Origin: an uncultured Clostridia bacterium
GTDB taxonomy: Bacteria; Bacillota; Clostridia; Oscillospirales; CAG-272
Assembly (NCBI GenBank): GCA_947624945.1
Contig: CANQMJ010000099.1
Span: 1 to 9,107 of the forward strand
Direction: 5' to 3'
DNA length: 9,107 bases
Position numbers and translations under genes: made by a program. The first letter of the stretch is position 1. Every line of letters begins with the position of its first letter. Below are positions 1-6,130 of this stretch, piece by piece. Under the pieces are notes generated by a model. It was not told the origin of the DNA and made no database searches. It worked only from the letters and a program-made list of their open reading frames with translations.

Positions 1-466
1 ACTCCCGTGTCGTCAGGGGGATCTCCTCTCCGTCATAGACCGCCGTGCGCTCATCCATGTCCAGCCGCAGCTTTCCGATCTCGAGCTTGTGTGAGGTGGC
101 GATCTTTGCCCGCCGCAAAAGCGCGCCGATGCGCAGAAACAGCTCGTCGAGGTCAATGGGCTTGACCATGTAATCGTCGATGCCGATGCGGTAGCCGCGC
201 TGCTTTGACGCGAAATCGTCCCGCGCCGTCATAAACAGGATAGGTATGTCCTCGTTAAGCGAGCGCACCGTTTTCGCGAACTCATAACCGTCGATGCCGG
301 GCATCATAATATCGGAGACGATCAGATCAAAGGTGTTTTCGTACATGGCATCGTAGGCTTCATTTGCATCGAGGCACCCCACAGCCTTATATCCGCTGCC
401 GTTCAGGAAAGAACAGACTGTGCGGTTCAGGTCACGGTCGTCCTCCACCACCAAAATCTGAAACAT
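1..466 (-). CDS. OmpR/PhoB-type response regulator (3' end cut by window edge)
   Basis: This is the N-terminal 155 residues of a two-component response regulator, a cytoplasmic phospho-acceptor and DNA-binding protein. The reverse-strand translation starts MFQILVVEDDRDLN. It shows a full receiver domain at about residues 3-118: the acidic pair D9/D10, phospho-acceptor D52 in LIVSDIMMPG, T80 in FMTAR and K102 in MVKP. After a linker, residues 128-155 (KLEIGKLRLD...GEEIPLTTRE) match the start of the OmpR/PhoB winged-helix effector domain, where the window ends. The ATG at 466-464 has a strong ribosome site (GGAGGTG at 474-480 on the reverse strand, 7 bases upstream). It diverges from the lipoprotein-ABC operon, which is a plausible but unproven target. 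Its partner kinase is not in the window; the usual place would be downstream, off the left edge. Family call is firm; the specific role is unknown. Confidence 0.96.
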   Translation of the reverse strand, partial: MFQILVVEDDRDLNRTVCSFLNGSGYKAVGCLDANEAYDAMYENTFDLIVSDIMMPGIDGYEFAKTVRSLNEDIPILFMTARDDFASKQRGYRIGIDDYMVKPIDLDELFLRIGALLRRAKIATSHKLEIGKLRLDMDERTAVYDGEEIPLTTRE

Positions 467-496
467 AACGTGCACCTCCGTGGATCCGTTTTACTT

Positions 497-505
497 ATTG
501 TAACA
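497..505 (-). promoter_or_regulatory. Candidate extended -10 promoter for the response regulator
   Basis: On the reverse strand TGTTACAAT matches the extended -10 form TGnTATAAT with one mismatch in the hexamer, about 30 bases upstream of the start codon. No good -35 hexamer lies 16-18 bases upstream, as is common for extended -10 promoters. A short inverted repeat (TAACA at 501-505, TGTTA at 512-516) overlaps it. The call rests on motif matching only. Confidence 0.4.
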
Positions 506-636
506 CACAAATGTTAAAGTTTTGTTTGCGTTTTGGAATTTTCTAAAATATTTCACAAAACCGAACGAACCGGCACGTGAAAAGCGCTATATAAATAAAA
601 GCAGGCGCAGGATAAAGTTCACGCGGCAAGTCTGTC

Positions 637-655
637 TTGTAAATCTGCTTTACAA
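637..655. promoter_or_regulatory. Inverted repeat over the -35 box, candidate operator
   Basis: TTGTAAA-TCTGC-TTTACAA is a perfect 7-bp inverted repeat with a 5-bp spacer. Its right arm contains the whole -35 hexamer (649-654) of the lipoprotein-ABC promoter, so a dimeric protein bound here would compete with or contact RNA polymerase. The arms resemble Rex-type sites (TTGTGAA-N4-TTCACAA), but the spacer is 5, not 4, so I do not assign a regulator. OmpR-family proteins usually bind direct repeats, so this may not be the neighbouring response regulator's site. Confidence 0.5.
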
Positions 656-677
656 ATTAAAAATAATATGATATGAT
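649..677 (+). promoter_or_regulatory. Sigma-A promoter of the lipoprotein-ABC operon
   Basis: TTTACA (649-654), a 17-base spacer, then TATGAT (672-677): each hexamer differs from consensus at one position and the spacing is optimal. Transcription would start near 684, giving a leader of about 30 bases with AAGGA (702-706) placed 6 bases before the ATG. The rest of the divergent gap (467-648) is AT-rich and holds no gene that I can support. Confidence 0.78.
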
Positions 678-712
678 AAATATATCAACACTGTTTCATA
701 TAAGGATCGACC

Positions 713-1987
713 ATGAAAATATTAAAACCGCTCTCATTCATTATATCCGCGATGCTCTGTCTCGTGCTGCTCGTTTCTTGCAATAACCCCGCGAATGACG
801 GCGGCGGGGACACGCAGAATGAAACGGAAAGTCAAAATAAGCCGGGCGGGAACTATCTTGCGGACAAAAAATTCGACACTGACGAATATATGGAAGGCTT
901 CGACGCGGACCATGTCGGTATCAGCAAGGTCGGAATACCGATGTGCGCGTCCGACGACGCATATTACATGCTCGATGGCAGAGGCGGCGGCGATCTGATA
1001 TATTATTACGACAAGCTGTCGGGGACATCGGGTCCGTTGTGCGCCAAGCCCGACTGCATGCACAATACGAGCGAATGCAGCGCATATGTGCGCGTATCGC
1101 TCGCGATAGACTATTACGACGGCAGGCTCTACTTCCTCGACACGGACGAAAAAAACAACTTCTGCGTCTGCTCGTGCGCCCCGGACGGGACTGACAAAAA
1201 GCAGGTAGGCCTCTATGAGGAGGCGAAACCGGGCGGCAACGGTTTCGGCAATTTATATTCGTTCTGCCATCGCGGATATTTCTATACGTCGTATTCGAGA
1301 CAGAGCTTTGAAAACGGAGAGTATGTCAAGCACATCTATCTGACCGCCACTTCCCTTTCGACAGGCGAAACGGTCACGCTCCTTGACGAAGTAAGCAATA
1401 ATTTCCCGGCAAAAAACTTCTGCGTCGAGCCTGAGGGAAATAAAATCTACATTATGACGTCGTCGTATGTTGACGGTGACGCTGAAACTGCAAAGGAAAA
1501 AGTCAGATTCAGAGTTCTCGACACAAAAACGCGCGAAATATCGGATCTGTGCGAGCTCGTTCCGGTCGGAGATTTTGTGCGCGGCATGATCGTGATCCGC
1601 GACAAGGGCATCTTCATCCGCACCGAAAAGAAAGACGAGGCGGGCGCACGGATAAATTATATCGAGCTCGTTGACACGGACTCATGTACGAGCCGCGAGA
1701 TATTCTCCCACAGCGGGGACATCGATCTGACCGAGGAGTGCATTTTCGTCGACTGCGAAATAAGTGACGACGGGACAGTCGGCTTTGAAGCATATGACTA
1801 CGACATAAACAAACTGACGTTTGATAAAGCGCCGACCCTCGGCGCGGACTGCGGGATATCGGGCGGCGTGCAGATCGTGGGTATCAAAAACGGCGTTGTC
1901 TTCGGCGGCTCCCTTGACGGTCGGTATGTCGGCTTCGCCCTCGACGGCTCAGCCGCAGACGTACTGCTTACGCTCGATAACCAATAA
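713..1987 (+). CDS. Secreted lipoprotein with a Cys/His-rich motif, associated with an ABC transporter
   Basis: A 424-residue exported lipoprotein. The N-terminus has a positively charged start, a hydrophobic core and the lipobox LVSC, with C23 as the lipidation site, followed by a Gly/Asp/Asn-rich flexible linker (24-50). The mature part shows repeated short strands of the type IYYYDKLSG, GRLYFLDTD, GYFYTSYS, NKIYIMTSS and VVFGGSLDG. This suggests a beta-propeller-like fold similar to DUF5050-type proteins (inference). Residues 110-122 carry C-x4-C-x-H-x4-C (LCAKPDCMHNTSEC), a motif I associate with uncharacterised lipoproteins of gut Clostridia. AAGGA precedes the ATG by 6 bases. The ABC ATPase starts only 26 bases after the stop, so the two are probably co-transcribed. 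It might be a sensor, a substrate-binding partner or a client of the transporter; it is not a classical solute-binding protein. Function unknown. Confidence 0.9.
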   Translation: MKILKPLSFIISAMLCLVLLVSCNNPANDGGGDTQNETESQNKPGGNYLADKKFDTDEYMEGFDADHVGISKVGIPMCASDDAYYMLDGRGGGDLIYYYDKLSGTSGPLCAKPDCMHNTSECSAYVRVSLAIDYYDGRLYFLDTDEKNNFCVCSCAPDGTDKKQVGLYEEAKPGGNGFGNLYSFCHRGYFYTSYSRQSFENGEYVKHIYLTATSLSTGETVTLLDEVSNNFPAKNFCVEPEGNKIYIMTSSYVDGDAETAKEKVRFRVLDTKTREISDLCELVPVGDFVRGMIVIRDKGIFIRTEKKDEAGARINYIELVDTDSCTSREIFSHSGDIDLTEECIFVDCEISDDGTVGFEAYDYDINKLTFDKAPTLGADCGISGGVQIVGIKNGVVFGGSLDGRYVGFALDGSAADVLLTLDNQ

Positions 1988-2013
1988 TACATATCGCGGG
2001 GGAGGGGTTTGCG

Positions 2014-2754
2014 ATGGAGCTCAAACTCGAAAATGTCACAAAGCGATACGGCAATACAGTCGCCCTCGACGGGCTGTCCGTGACGTTTCATGAGGGCATA
2101 TACGGCATACTCGGCGCAAACGGCGCCGGCAAGTCTACGATGATGAATCTCATCAGCGACAACATAAAGCGCGACGGCGGCTCTGTCACATATAACGGCA
2201 AAGACATAATAGCGCTCGGCGACAAGTTCCGCGCTGTCCTCGGATATATGCCGCAGCAGCAGGGGATATACGAACGGATGACGGCGGAGAGCTTCGTTTC
2301 GTACATAGGCCGCCTCAAAGGGCTTAAAGGGCGCGAGCTGCGGGAACAGACAGCGCAGGTATTGAAGCTGACGAATCTCGAGGGAGTCAGGCACAAAGCC
2401 GTCGGTCAGTTTTCGGGCGGCATGAAACAGCGTGCGCTTCTTGCGCAGGCGCTTCTCGGCGACCCGAAGGTGCTCATACTTGACGAGCCGACGGCGGGAC
2501 TCGACCCGCGCGAGCGCATACGGATACGCGAGTTCATAAAGGAGCTGTCGGCTGACAGGATAGTTCTGCTCGCAACACATATCGTATCCGATATCGAATC
2601 TATCTCCGACTATGTGCTGATGCTCAAAAAAGGACGTCTTATAGGCATCGACACGCCGTCAGCTCTCATATCGTCGCTGCCCGAGTCGTGGACGCCCGTA
2701 TCGGGGCGGCCGAGCCTTGAGGACGTGTACCTCTGCTTTATAGGTGACCGGTGA
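2014..2754 (+). CDS. ABC transporter ATP-binding protein (ABC-2-type exporter class)
   Basis: A 246-residue nucleotide-binding subunit that hydrolyses ATP at the inner face of the membrane to drive the permease encoded next to it. All key motifs are present: Walker A GANGAGKST (34-42), Q-loop MPQQQ (79-83), signature FSGGM (133-137, with Phe in place of the usual first Leu), Walker B VLILDEPTAGLDP (153-165, catalytic E158) and switch His in ATHIVSD (H189). The order and size match the ATPases of ABC-2-type exporters of the CcmA/NatA class. The ATG has a very strong ribosome site (GGAGG at 2001-2005, 8 bases upstream). The stop codon overlaps the permease start, showing coupled translation. 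The C-terminal tail after residue 215 is short and ends in LEDVYLCFIGD, usual for this class. The transported substrate cannot be read from the sequence. Confidence 0.96.
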   Translation: MELKLENVTKRYGNTVALDGLSVTFHEGIYGILGANGAGKSTMMNLISDNIKRDGGSVTYNGKDIIALGDKFRAVLGYMPQQQGIYERMTAESFVSYIGRLKGLKGRELREQTAQVLKLTNLEGVRHKAVGQFSGGMKQRALLAQALLGDPKVLILDEPTAGLDPRERIRIREFIKELSADRIVLLATHIVSDIESISDYVLMLKKGRLIGIDTPSALISSLPESWTPVSGRPSLEDVYLCFIGDR

Positions 2755-5135
2755 TGAGCGAGTGGAAACGTGTCTTTTCGGATACAAGGCGGCTCATACT
2801 TGCGCTGACTGTGACGGCGCTTTGCGCGGTCCTGTTTCTGTCGTCTCTCTTGTACCGCATAGAGCCGGGCGCATTCGGCGACATGATCGCGGCGCAGAAG
2901 GCGGCGCGGACGATATATTCTCAGTGCGAAAACAAAAACTGCGGCGAGATCATCGCTCTGTGCGATGAGATCACCGCGAAAATATCCGCGTACTGCTCGT
3001 ACATCAACGGCGGCATCACATACGCGGACGAAAACGGAACATTTGATGATGTCGAAGCATACATATCGGAGACGTTCCCGCGGCTCATATCGCTTTCGGA
3101 TGACGCTTATGCTGTCAACCGCTTCGGCGGCGTGCTTTTGACGGCGGTCAACGAAATACGCGCTGAGGCGGAGCACATCGACGGATACGGAGATTATCTT
3201 TCGTCGATAGAGAAGCAGGCGCAGGTGATGTCGGGCGTCGGGATATTTCAGGGGAGCGTCGAGCACGACGGCTTTACGTCGGCGAATATAAAAAAGACCG
3301 CCGATGATTACGCGGCGATGCGCGACGTTGAGGTGATATTCGGAAGCGGCGCAGCCGTCGAGCACTGGATATCGTACAGCTACGCGGACTATTTTTTCCT
3401 TGTGATGATCGTACTTATAGTTCTTGCGTTTTTGGAAGACCGAAAAGGCGGACTTTGGCACGTCATACGAAGCTGCAAAAACGGCAGGACATCGCTCGGC
3501 ATAACGAGGCTTGAAATATTAATCTGCGGCTCGCTCATCTCTACATTTCTCATATATTGCGTGCCGCTCATGCTCTCGTGCGCCGTCTCCGGCGGCATCG
3601 GAGATATACAGAGACCGATACAGTCGCTCGTTTCGTTCCGCTCATGTACGGCGGCGGTGTCCGTCCTCGGCTGGCTTTTGAGATATTTCTTTCTGAAGGT
3701 TTTATCGGGCGTATTCATAGGGCTGTTATTTTGGTGCGTTCTCGGTACGCTTTCAAGCCCGCAGTTTTCACTCGCCGTGCTCGGCGCGGTGCTCGTGTCC
3801 GAATACGCGCTCTACGAATTTATCCCCGCGGGAAACGCGCTCGATATATTCAAATATCTCAACGTTTTTTCCTATATCCGCATATCGGACCTGTATACCG
3901 ATTACGTCAATATAAACATGTTCGGAAAAGCGCTCGGCGTGCGCGGCGTGATGCTCTCCGTGATGATATGCGCGGTCTTGGGTTTGGCGGTTTTCGCAGT
4001 ACTCATACAGGCGAGGCGCCGTCCAGAAGGTCACAGGAGCATACTGTCGGGAATCGACGCCATGCTCAACCGATTCTTGGATATTATCCGAATCCGTCTC
4101 TCGCTCGGCGGCTGGGAGATGTATAAATCTCTCGTCTACGGCGGCGGCATCATTATCGCCGCCGCGGTCGTGATACTCGGCGGCTCGCTTGATTTTCGCG
4201 GCATCGTTCCCGTGAACGGCGGCGACTACGTTTATAACGCGCTCGTCATCGACCGCGAGGGAGTGATCGACGACAGCTTTGACGAATATGTGGAGCGCAT
4301 TCGAGAGAGCGACGCGGGCGCCGAGCTTGCGAACGTGGCGGAAAGGCTCGAACGTGACGCCGACGCCGTCAGGGAAAGGGCGACTGCGGGCGGCTACGAG
4401 CCGTGGCTCGTATACGAGACGAACTACCGCATCTACTTCGGCGACTACGCCGCATCCGTTCAGCGTCTGAACGGCACGGCGGCGATACTGTTCACCGTGT
4501 TTTTGTGCGTGTCCGGGATAACGTATGAATATCAGTCCGGCACCGTTTACATGGTGCGTTCACTTAAGCGCGGAAGGGGCGCTCTGCTCACACGAAAGCT
4601 GCTCGCGGCGGCGCTGTTTGCCGTTATCGCATGGGCATCCGTATATTTGCGGGAAATATCGGACTTTATCGCATACTGTCAGCCGAAGACGTTCTCCGCA
4701 CCCGTGCAGAATCTCGGGGCGCTGTCGCAGTTTCCGCTGAGGATAACGATAGGTCAGTACATACTGCTTTTAAACGCGCTCCGGCTCGTCATGCTCACGT
4801 CTGTATCGTTTATATCGCTTTTCATCGGCTCGTTTACGAAAAATGTGCTCGGCGCGTATCTACTCGGGACGGCGGCGCTCGTGCTGCCTGCCGTACTGAC
4901 AGTCCTCGGACTCGACGTCATGAAATACTTTTCGCTCGTACTCCCCGTTTCCGCAGCGGAGCTGCTGTGGGGTATGGGAGGCGGCAGCGTCATTTACGCA
5001 CTTCCGTGGGCAGTCGCGGCCGCACTCGGCATCGCGGCGGTCATTCTCACGAGGAAAAGATGGGTAGGCGAAGAAAAGCGCCTCAGGCCGCATACGACGG
5101 TAACGACGAAAACGGATCATTGGAAAAATCTTTGA
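2754..5135 (+). CDS. Large ABC-2-type permease, apparent fusion of two half-transporters
   Basis: A 793-residue polytopic membrane protein, about twice the length of a single ABC-2 permease. I count roughly twelve hydrophobic segments in two sets of six. Each half has a first helix (about residues 13-33 and 462-480), an extracytoplasmic region (about 170 and 85 residues), then a second helix (about 211-226 and 568-588) followed by a matching cytoplasmic stretch: DRKGGLWHVIRSCKNGR in half one, EYQSGTVYMVRSLKRGR in half two. This corresponds to the conserved post-helix motif of ABC-2 permeases. Translation most likely begins at ATG 2754 (AGGTGA at 2742-2747, 6 bases upstream; TGATG overlap with the ATPase stop). 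GTG 2751 is in frame but too close to that ribosome site. It should pair with the ATPase; the substrate is unknown. No clear terminator follows, so some read-through into the next gene is possible. Confidence 0.9.
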   Translation: MSEWKRVFSDTRRLILALTVTALCAVLFLSSLLYRIEPGAFGDMIAAQKAARTIYSQCENKNCGEIIALCDEITAKISAYCSYINGGITYADENGTFDDVEAYISETFPRLISLSDDAYAVNRFGGVLLTAVNEIRAEAEHIDGYGDYLSSIEKQAQVMSGVGIFQGSVEHDGFTSANIKKTADDYAAMRDVEVIFGSGAAVEHWISYSYADYFFLVMIVLIVLAFLEDRKGGLWHVIRSCKNGRTSLGITRLEILICGSLISTFLIYCVPLMLSCAVSGGIGDIQRPIQSLVSFRSCTAAVSVLGWLLRYFFLKVLSGVFIGLLFWCVLGTLSSPQFSLAVLGAVLVSEYALYEFIPAGNALDIFKYLNVFSYIRISDLYTDYVNINMFGKALGVRGVMLSVMICAVLGLAVFAVLIQARRRPEGHRSILSGIDAMLNRFLDIIRIRLSLGGWEMYKSLVYGGGIIIAAAVVILGGSLDFRGIVPVNGGDYVYNALVIDREGVIDDSFDEYVERIRESDAGAELANVAERLERDADAVRERATAGGYEPWLVYETNYRIYFGDYAASVQRLNGTAAILFTVFLCVSGITYEYQSGTVYMVRSLKRGRGALLTRKLLAAALFAVIAWASVYLREISDFIAYCQPKTFSAPVQNLGALSQFPLRITIGQYILLLNALRLVMLTSVSFISLFIGSFTKNVLGAYLLGTAALVLPAVLTVLGLDVMKYFSLVLPVSAAELLWGMGGGSVIYALPWAVAAALGIAAVILTRKRWVGEEKRLRPHTTVTTKTDHWKNL

Positions 5136-5137
5136 CC

Positions 5138-5167
5138 TTGCCGTACTCGGAGCCGATGCAATATAAT
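5138..5167 (+). promoter_or_regulatory. Possible upstream promoter of the XRE regulator
   Basis: TTGCCG (5138-5143), 18 bases, then a perfect TATAAT (5162-5167). The -35 matches consensus at only four positions. If used, it would lie in tandem with the stronger promoter just downstream, and its transcript would contain both arms of the inverted repeat at 5194-5231. Confidence 0.35.
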
Positions 5168-5172
5168 GTTGC

Positions 5173-5202
5173 TTGACATTTGCGCACCGCGTATCGTATA
5201 TT
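5173..5202 (+). promoter_or_regulatory. Main sigma-A promoter of the XRE regulator
   Basis: A perfect TTGACA (5173-5178), an 18-base spacer and TATATT (5197-5202). Transcription would start near 5209, leaving a leader of about 38 bases with AAGGGTG (5232-5238) before the ATG at 5247. The -10 box lies inside the left arm of a long inverted repeat, so this promoter is probably controlled. Confidence 0.75.
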
Positions 5203-5231
5203 TTTCTTGTCGAAAAAACGAAAATATACGA
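5194..5231. promoter_or_regulatory. 11-bp inverted repeat over the -10 box, candidate autoregulatory operator
   Basis: TCGTATATTTT (5194-5204) and AAAATATACGA (5221-5231) are perfect reverse complements separated by 16 bases. The left arm covers the -10 hexamer and the expected start site lies in the spacer. A transcript from the main promoter would lack the left arm, so DNA binding explains the repeat better than an RNA hairpin does. The HTH protein encoded directly downstream is the obvious candidate to bind it (inference). Confidence 0.55.
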
Positions 5232-5246
5232 AAGGGTGAAAAAAAC

Positions 5247-5612
5247 ATGGTAGGAAATAACATAAAACGTTTCCGCACCGAGCGCGGCATAACGCAGGAC
5301 GAGCTGGCGGAAAAGCTGTCTGTCACGCGTCAGGCTGTGTCGAATTGGGAGCGAGGCAAAACCGAGCCCGACATCGAAACGCTCGACAGACTCGCGCAGG
5401 CGCTCGACGTGTCGGCGGAGGCGCTCATATACGGCGAGGAAGCAAAGAAAAAGAGCAAACAGATCTGCTTAAAGATCAGCCAAAACGGCATAGAGTTCGG
5501 CTCCACGCTCGCGATGATAATATCGTACGTGACGTGGCGCTCGATCGGCTGGGCGATACTGCACGGCATGCTCGGCTGGGCATATGTGATATATTATGCG
5601 CTAAAATATTGA
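5247..5612 (+). CDS. XRE-family regulator with C-terminal membrane hairpin
   Basis: A 121-residue protein. Residues 5-60 form a Cro/C1-type (XRE) helix-turn-helix: IKRFRTERGITQDELAEKL, then VTRQAVSNWERGKTEPD, with the typical Gln, Ser-Asn-Trp-Glu and Pro positions. A Lys-rich linker (67-76) leads to a hydrophobic, Trp/Tyr-rich C-terminus (82-119) with two probable short membrane segments (about 84-96 and 100-118; SIGWAILHGMLGWAYVIYYAL). The protein is therefore likely a DNA-binding domain tethered to the membrane, rather than a phage-type soluble repressor. I chose ATG 5247 because AAGGGTG lies 8 bases upstream and the HTH starts at once; an in-frame ATG at 5166 lies upstream of the promoter's -35 box. 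It follows the ABC operon by 111 bases but has its own strong promoter. Target genes are unknown apart from possible self-control. Confidence 0.9.
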   Translation: MVGNNIKRFRTERGITQDELAEKLSVTRQAVSNWERGKTEPDIETLDRLAQALDVSAEALIYGEEAKKKSKQICLKISQNGIEFGSTLAMIISYVTWRSIGWAILHGMLGWAYVIYYALKY

Positions 5613-5622
5613 AAAGATTATC

Positions 5623-5642
5623 TTTCGAAAAATTTCGAAAAA
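5623..5642. repeat. Tandem 10-bp A-tract repeat upstream of the rpsU promoter
   Basis: TTTCGAAAAA occurs twice back to back (5623-5632, 5633-5642), ending three bases before the rpsU -35 box. A-tracts repeated with a 10-bp period are in phase with the DNA helix. At this position they match what is known of UP elements and curved upstream DNA, which raise promoter output by contacting the RNA polymerase alpha subunit. The pattern is direct; the role is inference. Confidence 0.55.
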
Positions 5643-5645
5643 ATA

Positions 5646-5674
5646 TTGACACCACGTCTCCGGCTTGGTATAAT
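5646..5674 (+). promoter_or_regulatory. Full-consensus sigma-A promoter of rpsU
   Basis: TTGACA (5646-5651), a 17-base spacer and TATAAT (5669-5674), all matching consensus, with an added extended -10 TG at 5666-5667. Transcription would start near 5681, about 39 bases before the rpsU start codon. This is the strongest promoter in the window, as expected for a ribosomal protein. Confidence 0.9.
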
Positions 5675-5719
5675 ATATCAGATAAACACCATGCTGTTGC
5701 GAAGGGGGGGAGAAAAGAA

Positions 5720-5896
5720 ATGGCTGAAATCAGAGTCAAGGAGAACGAATCTCTTGACAGTGCGCTTCGCAGATTCAAGCGTCAGTGCGCAAGATCCGGT
5801 GTCCTCGCCGAGCTTCGCAAAAGAGAGCATTACGAAAAGCCCAGCGTAAAGAAGAAGAAAAAGGCTGAGGCTGCAAGAAAGCGTAAGTACAAGTAA
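5720..5896 (+). CDS. rpsU: 30S ribosomal protein bS21
   Basis: A 58-residue small-subunit ribosomal protein, the usual length for Bacillota. bS21 binds near the 3' end of 16S rRNA and helps translation initiation on the 30S subunit. The sequence MAEIRVKENESLDSALRRFK, then a run with KREHYEKPSVKKKKKAEAARKR, is characteristic: an acidic/basic N-terminal helix with the LDSALRRFKRQ pattern and a highly basic tail. The ATG at 5720 follows a G-rich ribosome site (seven G at 5704-5710, then AG). The frame is open well upstream, but those codons overlap the XRE gene and the promoter and are not part of the protein. The gene stands alone with its own promoter and terminator; in many Clostridia it sits with yqeY/gatB-like genes, which are not present here. 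Confidence 0.97.
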   Translation: MAEIRVKENESLDSALRRFKRQCARSGVLAELRKREHYEKPSVKKKKKAEAARKRKYK

Positions 5897-5942
5897 TTTT
5901 CAGTACTGCATTATAAAGTGCAGACGACGAACATGCTCAAAG

Positions 5943-5985
5943 GAAAGCGGTCATACCCGGAAAACGTCCGTGTATGACCGCTTTC
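5943..5985 (+). terminator. Hairpin terminator of rpsU
   Basis: GAAAGCGGTCATAC (5943-5956) pairs perfectly over 14 bp with GTATGACCGCTTTC (5972-5985). The 15-base loop can form a small inner CGG/CCG stem. A modest T-run (TGCTTTTC) follows at 5986-5993. It lies 46 bases after the rpsU stop. A smaller hairpin (CTGCA at 5906-5910, TGCAG at 5919-5923) sits between. The stretch 5994-6098 up to the next terminator shows nothing I can name. Confidence 0.8.
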
Positions 5986-6098
5986 TGCTTTTCATCAAAG
6001 CCGCGCCGCCGCATTTCCATCGAACTTCCGTAAAAACCGTGTTTTATACAAGCGACGAAAATAAACGCCGCATTTTATACGCTTGCATAATATCGCTG

Positions 6099-6125
6099 AA
6101 AAAGACGCCGTTCGGCGTCTTTTTT
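6099..6125. terminator. Bidirectional intrinsic terminator between convergent genes
   Basis: AAAAAGACGCC (6099-6109), loop GTTC, GGCGTCTTTTT (6114-6124), then another T. The stem is followed by a T-run when read from either strand. It lies five bases beyond the stop of the leftward sigma-factor gene and is the second stop signal for rightward transcripts from rpsU. Convergent genes often share such a hairpin. Confidence 0.9.
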
Positions 6126-6130
6126 CTCGC

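Noticed and set aside
1798..2580. Long reverse-strand open frame (260 codons) across the lipoprotein end and the ABC ATPase
   Set aside because: It lies antisense to two well-supported genes, is rich in Arg, His and Tyr in the manner of mirror frames, and resembles no protein. Long antisense frames are expected in this codon-biased DNA.
2610..3461. Reverse-strand open frame of 283 codons over the start of the permease
   Set aside because: It is antisense to the ATPase end and the permease, Arg/Tyr/Val-rich, with no domain or membrane pattern. The sense frame has clear transporter features.
3557..4126. Forward open frame of 189 codons inside the permease gene in another frame
   Set aside because: Extremely Arg-rich (about one residue in five) without any fold, and fully inside a supported gene.
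4631..5176. Forward open frame of 181 codons overlapping the permease end
   Set aside because: Arg/Ala/His-rich shadow frame; it runs through the upstream promoter region of the XRE gene and has no ribosome site.
5173..5231. The XRE gene as part of a prophage or integrated element
   Set aside because: XRE genes often mark phages, but no integrase, attachment-site repeat or phage gene is visible, and the protein has a membrane domain unlike phage repressors.
5345..5719. Possible N-terminal extension of rpsU, since its frame is open far upstream
   Set aside because: The upstream codons overlap the XRE gene in another frame and cross the consensus rpsU promoter. S21 is 58 residues from ATG 5720, the normal family length.
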